Source: Diplolepis rosae
Taxonomy: Eukaryota > Arthropoda > Insecta > Hymenoptera > Diplolepididae
Reading direction: 5' to 3'
Assembly (NCBI GenBank): GCA_030998225.1
Contig: JAPYXD010000746.1
Span: forward strand, 3,472,001-3,536,000
Length of the DNA: 64,000 nt
This document shows positions 57,407-64,000 of this stretch, piece by piece; position 1 is the stretch's first letter; every line of letters starts with the position of its first letter. Below the pieces are notes generated by a model. That model saw only the letters and a program-made list of their open reading frames with translations, made no database searches and had not been told where the DNA came from. The translations under genes were made by a program, and so were the position numbers.

Positions 57407-57429
57407 GCTAGGACCTGCTTGGTGAGACG

Positions 57430-58457
57430 AGGATTGCGGTTACCGTAATTCCTGCAGCTTCCTTTCAGCTTCTTCCAATCTTCGCAGAAGACAGGTCGAA
57501 GCAACGTGGCCTAATTTTTGGCAGTGTGAGCACTTCGATCTTTCCTTTGCGGGATATGGATTGCTGCGAGCTGGTGGTCTTGGTTTATTGTATCTATCAG
57601 GTAACGCGATTATTTATTTCCTGTAAGAGTCCTGTACGAAAGCACTCCATGATTTCTTCATCGTGTTCCCTAGTTTTCATTATCGCTCTTTCCCGAGAGT
57701 AGCCCTGAGACTCTGTGACTTCTACCATTTTTGAGTAAATGTCCATTGCCTTGGAGCTATAGCTAACAGCGGATTCGCCTGGTCTTTGTTTAATGTGGGC
57801 AGCTTCGGAGCGGAGCTGCCGAAGGTTTCTCGAAGTACCGTATGTTCTAGTTAAAAGCTTTAAAAGATTCTCGAGATTTTCGAAATTTCTATTTCGGATT
57901 AAAAAATCGGCTTCACCCGTGATTCTATGTCTTAAAAATTTAATTAGCATGGATTTTAGATTTGGTGCAACTTGCTGATCAACGTATTCGCATTCTTTTA
58001 CAAATCTATATACGGAAGTGTTTCTACCCGAGAAGGTGGGAATTAATTCTACGAGAGCTTTAACGGAATTAATATCACTACCCCTAGGAAACGTGGAAAC
58101 CGAAATTTGACTCGATTGAATCGGCTCTGAGTGGCTAGCTGAGGCTCTATGAAATATTTGTGGGTCCTGACTTTCCCTTCTGTCAAATTCCTGTTGAATC
58201 ATTCTTTGTAGTTCGCCTAGACCGCTATTAAATCCTAATCTAGTTGGAGAACTAATAAAATTTCGACGCCCTGATTGTGCAGTATCATCAAAAGAATTAT
58301 GTGCCCTGCTTAAATCTATAGCTTGACTGACATTATGCAATTCGGGGTGCCTACTTTCGTTGCCGACTTCATCCATAGTTAAAAGCGATTCTCTATCGTC
58401 TTCGTCTCGGTAAGGAGAATACGCATGTTCACTTCTTTCCTCAAAATAATTCGACAT
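57430..58457 (-). pseudogene. Gypsy gag with zinc knuckle, frame-shifted
   Basis: 58457-57597 encodes 286 residues (MSNYFEERSEHAYSPYRDED start) with a capsid-like segment (ALVELIPTFSGRNTSVYRFV). The frame stops at 57597, but a second frame continues from there as LPDRYNKPRPPARSNPYPAK and a CSHCQKLGHVASTC CCHC knuckle, then stops at about 57433. The pol frame begins after another stop about 25 bases on, so there is no overlap for a conventional frameshift. The three-way break is best read as mutation. Gag would form the particle and package RNA. Confidence 0.8.
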
Positions 58458-58459
58458 TT

Positions 58460-59695
58460 TTTTAAAATTTTTATTTTAGCTGTAAATATTGTGGTAAAAC
58501 CGAAAAAAATTTAATTTATTTAGATTTGATTGGCCGTATTCAATGGCAACAAAATAAAGGATTATACCTCGATTCAAATGTGGAGTATTAAGTAATTAAA
58601 TTTATTAGATTTGAAATTTTTATAAAAATAATAAATTTTTAATTAGTGTTTTATGCATAAAATATTTATCATAGAAATTTTTTATTTTGAAGAAAGATGT
58701 GAGATCTATATATATATATGTATAACAATAATAATCTTGATTATTTTTACAGATTAACCAACCTTATTTGTCCTAAAATGTATCCATATGTGGTAAGTAT
58801 AATCACTTGTCACCTTTAAATTTCATTATATTCGGAAATGACCATAAAATTGTCCTTTTAGAAAGGACCACCCCGCACTTTTCACAATAGAATCTTCCCT
58901 CGATGTCCCTCGATCTTCCTTGACGTTCTTCGATTTTCCTCGATGTTCCCTGATCTTCCTCGATGATCCTCGATGTTCCTCGATGTCTAGATGTTCTCGC
59001 AGGTAAATCCGAAGAAGCAGCAACAAGCCCAAAATTGAGAACTTCGATGGAGATAGATATTATAGGCCCACTTGTGAGTCTAAGAAGATGATTAGTCGGT
59101 ATTGACCGATCAGTCCAGAGGATAATTCCATAAAAGCTTCCTCCCTTTATTTTATTTCAAGTATTTAAATCACTTCAGGTTAAATACTGGGTTTTTATTT
59201 TCAGATGAAGCTTCAAGTTCCGGTTCTCGAACCACGTCTGCTCACCGTAGGAAGGTATTGAGGCTTCCTTGAAGAGTGAAGACAGCAGTATTTCACCAGG
59301 AAGTTGATGAGGATCCTTGAAAGTCACGGGTAATCCGATTCCATAGGTTTATTTTTCCCTCGGCTGTTGATTTGCTCGTCTGATAAACAAAGAGCTGAGA
59401 ATATTCGACCCCGAAGTTACGAGAAAGTAGCTTGATGTGTCGCGTTGCACTCAGTTCAAATTGGATGTATTTCAATTGGAAAAAATCAATGAGAATAAAT
59501 AAAATATACAATGATTATTTCTGATGTGTCCATTGCACTGCCACAAATCATTATTTTCACTAAACGTTGATTTATTTATTCCTTCCTTTTGTAGGTTTAT
59601 ATAAGTTCCTATCTTCCACTATTTTGCGCTCGCGAAACACAAGGAATTTGAAGTTAAATTTTCCCGCACTGGATCCCGGAGGGGCCCCCAAATTA
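58460..59695 (-). other. Gypsy leader with primer-binding region
   Basis: Immediately downstream of the 5' LTR (minus strand) lies TGGGGGCCCCTCCGGGATCC (about 59690-59671). It starts TGG like a tRNA-primed binding site; the tRNA is not identified. The rest is untranslated leader. Confidence 0.45.
58893..58990. repeat. CTCGATGTTC minisatellite in gypsy leader
   Basis: About ten degenerate 9-11-bp units of the form CTCGAT(G/C)TTCC. On the minus strand they encode alternating charged residues in an open frame (58826-59032), probably by chance. Confidence 0.75.
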
Positions 59696-60825
59696 TATTA
59701 CGAGCCAGGCACGCGTGATATCGCGTGTGGTCAAACTCTAAAACGATTGGTTCGTTCCAGTGTTAACCCTTTATAGGGACCGGGAAAATTCAAAGTTAAT
59801 AAATGAATAAACACAGGTTTTGAGTTCTATTAATATTTAATCACTTTTGTATAGATAAAACCTGGTTAAGTCTGAACCTTTATAAATTTTAATACCGATT
59901 TTCACAAATGTTGCAGAAGTTCGATGCTCTACAAATTCAACGAGGGAATTTGTAGAAGTTTCCGACTTACTTTATATAAACGGCAGAAAATAGTTCGGAT
60001 TGAAGGTTCCGTACATTCTGTTCATTCCTCCACTCTACAGGACTCACGCATCCCCTTTAACAATTCCCCCACGCATCCCCTCTCTCTCGATTTTCACACA
60101 GTGGCCCTCGCTAGGCCAAGCCCAATTTCCCGAAGAAGCTCGACTAGGAGAATCCGAATCCGAAGCAGCCCGATTCGGAAAAACCCAGTTCTAGCCTCTC
60201 TCCTCTCAGCTGCAAGTTTTTATGGCGCTTGCAGTGAAAGCGCAAAAGAAGGCAGTAAAACAGTAAATCTTAAAGGATTACTTTTTACTTCCTTCTGGCG
60301 ACCAGACATGCTATTTTCAATTTCTTTAACTTTATGTGACTAAAGTTTCTATACCTATCTACCTAGCTTTTTCCGTATAGTTTTTTGCCTACCTTAAATG
60401 AATGAATATTACTTCTATATTCCTAATTCTATCTTAACTTAATTTATTTTATCCTATGGTCCAGACTTAACCTTTTTTTATCCTGAAAACTAGTATACAC
60501 AGAAGAAATATAAAACTTACAGAGAAATCTTAAAACTAATTTACATTGTTGAATTCCTTGCCGACGGCACATGTTGACTATTCGTATAATAAATTTAAAT
60601 CTAATATTTATAAGTAATATTTCTAGCTAGGATATTTCTACGCTTTTCTCGGGGTCTTTTTATTATTTTCAGCTGTGTCCTGTGGGAAATTCATCTATCT
60701 AAATTGGAGGGGAATTTCCTTAAACGCGATTTGATTTATTTCAAAGCTTAAAATCGCGCGAGCTTAATTCGATAGGTCGATTAAATTAATCGGCCTCGAG
60801 CGAGAACCTATAGTCGCTCGTTACA
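59696..60825 (-). repeat. 5' LTR of the gypsy element
   Basis: Partner of 51650-52779, same length. Its inner end reads TATTACGAGCC instead of TGTTACGAGCC, one of the few differences between the LTRs. Confidence 0.9.
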
Positions 60826-60829
60826 TCCT

Positions 60830-61560
60830 CACAAATCGTAAAGATTTCCACAGTTCAGTATATAATGAAGTTGCTATATTGTAGTTGACAATATTGACAT
60901 ATCACTGTAATGCGTTTATGAATGTGTGCGTTGTGCGGTTAGGTTCAGTTGCGTTGACTTAGTATTTGAGCGTGCATTCTTATGTTTATTATTTATATTG
61001 ATATATATACGTACATGTGTATGTGAATATGTAACTATGTTTATAAATACTCTCTTCTATGTATCTCACAAAATCAAATAAGAACTATGGTAAAATTTAC
61101 GAATGACTGATTTCCTTATATCATGGAGGTGCAATTATTTCCTATTTTCGATAGGAGAAGTTATAAATATCGTTGCACTATCACCAAAAGACTATGGTAA
61201 TTCGGTTAGACAGAAAATGTGCCTTTACTGTTGTCTTTTGTAAACTTAACATTCTTTTTTAGCAATTAATGAAACATTTATTGGGTTTACTTTAATATAA
61301 TTCATTCGATGTGTCGATTACGATTTTACTATTTCAAGTAATAAAATTTGCTTTCGTTTTTAGGCATAAGTACAATTATATCACCATTTTCTCCAATATT
61401 ATTAGTAACTCCATAGTTTGATATTCAAAATAGTAATTTCTAAAAAAGTGACGTTATATCCTCGTTTCCTATTGACTTTTAGTCAAAATAAATATAATAA
61501 TTATAATATATATATATAATATAATAAATATATATATATATATATATAATCTTATAATAA
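60830..61560. other. Intergenic AT-rich sequence with (TA)n run
   Basis: No gene recognised. A TATATA-rich microsatellite lies at 61500-61550, next to a fragment of repeat X (AAGAGTTTCTCCGTGTA at 61562). Confidence 0.45.
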
Positions 61561-61629
61561 TAAGAGTTTCTCCGTGTATAAAAATTAAAAAAAGGTATTA
61601 TTCAATGTCATAAAAGAATGAAAGAGATA

Positions 61630-62933
61630 AACGATTTTCCAATAGGGACATAACAATTTTATCTGTGAATAAAACACAGAAATATTTGAGATATTGAGTT
61701 CTAATTTATTGTGGGTGTAGTGCAAGCATTACATATTATGAATGAAATTCGATATCGGGCACATGACCACCACGAGCCCGTTTACAGCGGTCGATTCTTT
61801 GGACCCGATTTTCCACCACTCTGGCACACATTTCGACCGGGACGTTGGCAATTTCGCATTGGATGTTGTCTTTGAGGTCGTCTAAAGTTGCTGGCTTGTT
61901 GGCATAGAGCAGTGACTTGATATGGCCCCATAAAAAGAAATCCAATGGCGTTAGATCGCATGAACAAGGCGGCCATTCGACCGGACCATTTCTCGAGACA
62001 ACACGTTCACCGAATTTGCCTTTCAATAAATCGATTGTGACGCGTGCTGTGTGGCTAGTGGCGCCCTTATGTTGACACCACATATCGTTGATGTCAAGTT
62101 TATCCAATTCTGGCCACAAATAATCTTCCAACATAGCACGATAGCGCTCTCCATTGACGGTAACATGACGGTCGTTTTCATCCACGAAAAAATGCGGCCC
62201 AGTCACACCTCCGGCATGAAAACCGCACCAAATAGTCACTTTTAGCGGATGCAACGGTGTCTCAAGAAGCACATTTAGGTTTGTTGCTGACCAATAACGC
62301 ATATTTTGCTTAATAATGAAGCCATTGAGCCAGAAATGAGCTTCATCGCTGAAGATGATTTTTCGATGGAATTCCTCATTTTCTTCAAGCTTTGCTAGAG
62401 CCCAATTGGAGAAGTTTCGGCGTTTCAAATGATCAAGTGGCTTCAGTTCTTGAGTCAATTTAATCTTGAAAGCATGTAGGCCGAGATCTTTTCGCATAAT
62501 ACGCCACAGTGTCGATTCAGCGATGCCCAATTCTTGAGAACGACGTGGAATCGACTGATTTGGCTCATTTTGAATCGCTGCACTTACGGCTGCGATTATT
62601 TCTTCGCTTCCAGCAGTACGACGACTTTTTGGCACCAGAACGTCCAATAGTGTAAATTTGGTCTCGAATTTATCCACTATAGCACCCACAGCCTGTCGTT
62701 TGGGACAATTACTACGGCCACAAATTGGAGTAAGCGCTCTTAAAGTTGTGACCACCGACTCAGAATTTCGGTAGGAATTTTTAATAATCTCCAAAGGTTG
62801 CTGGTTCTTGAACTTTACCATGATGAAAATGTTGACTTTAACTAACGTTTTGACATTGACAGTTCATTAAAAAAGTTTAAGGGTGCGTTCATATTAAGGT
62901 ACGAAATTATTATGTCCCTATTGGGAAACTCTT
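61630..62933 (-). mobile_element. DUF4817/DDE Tc1-mariner relative, copy 2
   Basis: Left end AACGATTTTCCAATAGGGAC follows TA (61628-61629). The right end, read inverted, is AAGAGTTTCCCAATAGGGAC and precedes TA (62934-62935). The target TATCTCTTT lies in repeat X; the empty site is visible at 47995-48010. 1304 bp and nearly complete. Confidence 0.9.
61736..62821 (-). CDS. Mariner-type transposase, uninterrupted but lacking a catalytic Asp
   Basis: 361 residues from MVKFKNQQPLEIIKNSYRNS to GGHVPDIEFHS, with an HTH amino-terminal half and a DDE_3-type catalytic half. The first Asp is in [11 protein letters not shown] and the third in [14 protein letters not shown]. At the second site this copy reads CQHKGATSHTA where copy 1 (20570) reads [10 protein letters not shown], so the catalytic Asp is Lys. 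DNA binding may persist but strand transfer should not. It sits within repeat X. Confidence 0.88.
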   Translation of the reverse strand: MVKFKNQQPLEIIKNSYRNSESVVTTLRALTPICGRSNCPKRQAVGAIVDKFETKFTLLDVLVPKSRRTAGSEEIIAAVSAAIQNEPNQSIPRRSQELGIAESTLWRIMRKDLGLHAFKIKLTQELKPLDHLKRRNFSNWALAKLEENEEFHRKIIFSDEAHFWLNGFIIKQNMRYWSATNLNVLLETPLHPLKVTIWCGFHAGGVTGPHFFVDENDRHVTVNGERYRAMLEDYLWPELDKLDINDMWCQHKGATSHTARVTIDLLKGKFGERVVSRNGPVEWPPCSCDLTPLDFFLWGHIKSLLYANKPATLDDLKDNIQCEIANVPVEMCARVVENRVQRIDRCKRARGGHVPDIEFHS

Positions 62934-62935
62934 TA

Positions 62936-64000
62936 TTAATATTTAAATATTAATATCAGCTGAATGCTTCTAAATAGTTTTTGTACAAGATTAATATGAA
63001 TAAAAAGGGGAAAATTTGATTTAAAATATTCAAGTAATATTAATATTTGAAGTCTGATCTCTTTTATTTATTTATGGCATTGAATAATATATTTAAAAAT
63101 TGTTTATATTAAATTCTTCGTATGTCACTGTGAATTTACAGGGAGCGATGGTACAGTTAGCGCCGCATGTGACGATTCGCAAACTAACTTAGGAATTCAA
63201 CTCAGGACACTAACGGGGTCAAGTTTCCATACCTCTGCCAAAGATATTATAAACCTAGATGCGGTGCAGGCCTAGTTCCCCGCGAAGATTATAGACGGCG
63301 CGTCCGGCGAAGATGTTCAGGTCCCCCCGTACACCTCGACGCGGCGATTTGACCAGTTGAAGTAGTTCGCCAACTTAACCTTAGGAGCGCCGTCTACAAC
63401 TCTCCCCGTACCCCTCAATCATCACGAATACCCAAAAGCATACATTTGCTTAAGCTGTATAAATTGGAAATGTTTGAAAAAGTTCAACGATATAGCGCAA
63501 GATATTATTTTGAACATTTGGGCGTATAATATGATGAGTTTGATTTTGAATTTTTTATTGATTTTAATATCAAAAGTTTAATGGTAGTCATTAAACGTTA
63601 ATTAATTAATTAATTAATTGTGATATTAAATTATAAGTAATTATTAAATATTATATTATAATTATATTATAATTAAATATAATTTAAGAATAAATTATTA
63701 AACTTTAATCAATAAATAAATACATTTAATAATTTATCATTAAATTTTAAATATAAATTTAAACTTTACTCAATCATTTTAATAAATGAGTATAAATAAT
63801 ATTTAAACATATATCCACATTAGACTCTCTTTGTACAAAGCTGAATTTCGTAATTATAAAAAAAAATTAAGTATAACATTTTTAAATATAGTCTCAATTT
63901 TATTTAAACTCCATAATATTTCAATTCAATTTTTATTATTATACACTATTTTCTTTAGGTACACGGAGAAACTCTTTATATACTTTATTATTATACTAGT
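62936..64000. repeat. Interspersed repeat X, copy 2 (runs off the right edge)
   Basis: 62936-63215 matches 48002-47638 inverted; 63280-64000 matches 2997-2060 inverted. AT-rich and non-coding. It has a GC-richer core (63270-63410, with CGGCGCGTCCGGCGAAGATG) and (TTAA)n at 63598-63620. Confidence 0.8.

Larger units (their letters stand above)
51650..60825 (-). mobile_element. Ty3/gypsy LTR retrotransposon, full length but defective
   Basis: Two 1130-bp LTRs (51650-52779 and 59696-60825) have about twenty mismatches by eye. TCCT lies on both sides (51646-51649 and 60826-60829). On the minus strand the order is 5' LTR, primer-binding region, leader, gag, protease, RT, RNase H, integrase, polypurine tract (AAGGGTGGAGG, 52780-52790), 3' LTR. 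Protease-RT-RH-IN order places it in Ty3/gypsy. No env-like frame. Frame breaks and catalytic-residue changes (see gag, pol and integrase entries) make this copy non-autonomous. Confidence 0.9.

Noticed and set aside
1..64000. CRISPR arrays, bacterial operons, rRNA or tRNA genes
   Set aside because: No regularly spaced identical direct repeats with unique spacers, no ribosome-binding-site-led operons, and no cloverleaf with A and B boxes was found by eye; the window is eukaryotic.

Overview
The window is AT-rich animal nuclear DNA, almost certainly from an insect. It has spliced genes with GT/AG introns, R1-clade and RNase H-bearing non-LTR retrotransposons, DUF4817-type Tc1/mariner relatives, a Ty3/gypsy element, a piggyBac-type MITE and Penelope-like remnants. 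A hymenopteran would fit, but the sequence alone does not settle the order.

Three host genes can be modelled exon by exon. (1) A receptor guanylyl cyclase on the + strand (13 exons, 11212-31208, 839 codons in frame). Its 5' exons (signal peptide and distal ectodomain) lie to the left of the window. (2) A four-exon secreted, Cys-containing helical protein of unknown family on the - strand (37735-31634), convergent with the cyclase. (3) CYHR1/ZTRAF1, a RING plus TRAF-type zinc-finger protein on the - strand (43474-38988). Its last exon is only 28 nt and is easily missed.

Most other sequence is mobile DNA. 1-3.8 kb: an R1 fragment, a Tc1-like MITE, a degenerate hammerhead-bearing repeat and a Penelope-like inverted repeat. 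3.9-4.2 kb: a mariner deletion derivative. 5.2-10.9 kb: a TTAA-flanked piggyBac-type MITE split by a 4.56-kb LOA/I-like retrotransposon with an 11-bp target duplication. 14.1-17.1 kb (cyclase intron): a pogo-like MITE and R1 pieces. 19.4-29.1 kb (a single 9.6-kb cyclase intron): a mariner copy, a Mutator-like transposase fused to a DEDDh exonuclease, several hairpins and a 2.3-kb inverted-repeat element. 32.3-35.9 kb (intron of the secreted-protein gene): tandem repeats, a Penelope-like insertion with two well-formed hammerhead motifs, a GCGAAGC mini-hairpin array and another hammerhead motif. 44.4-50.0 kb: very large palindromes. 50.5-60.8 kb: a solo LTR abutted head-on by a full Ty3/gypsy element, with TCCT at all three junctions. 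61.6-62.9 kb: an uninterrupted but catalytically altered mariner. 63.2-64 kb: an inverted copy of the repeat at 2.1-3.0 kb.

The observations most worth follow-up are the transposase-exonuclease fusion, the hammerhead-bearing inverted repeats, the stacked LTR insertions at one TCCT site, and the 3.2-kb long-armed inverted repeat. All coordinates and homologies were read by eye; no alignments, database searches or folding programs were run.
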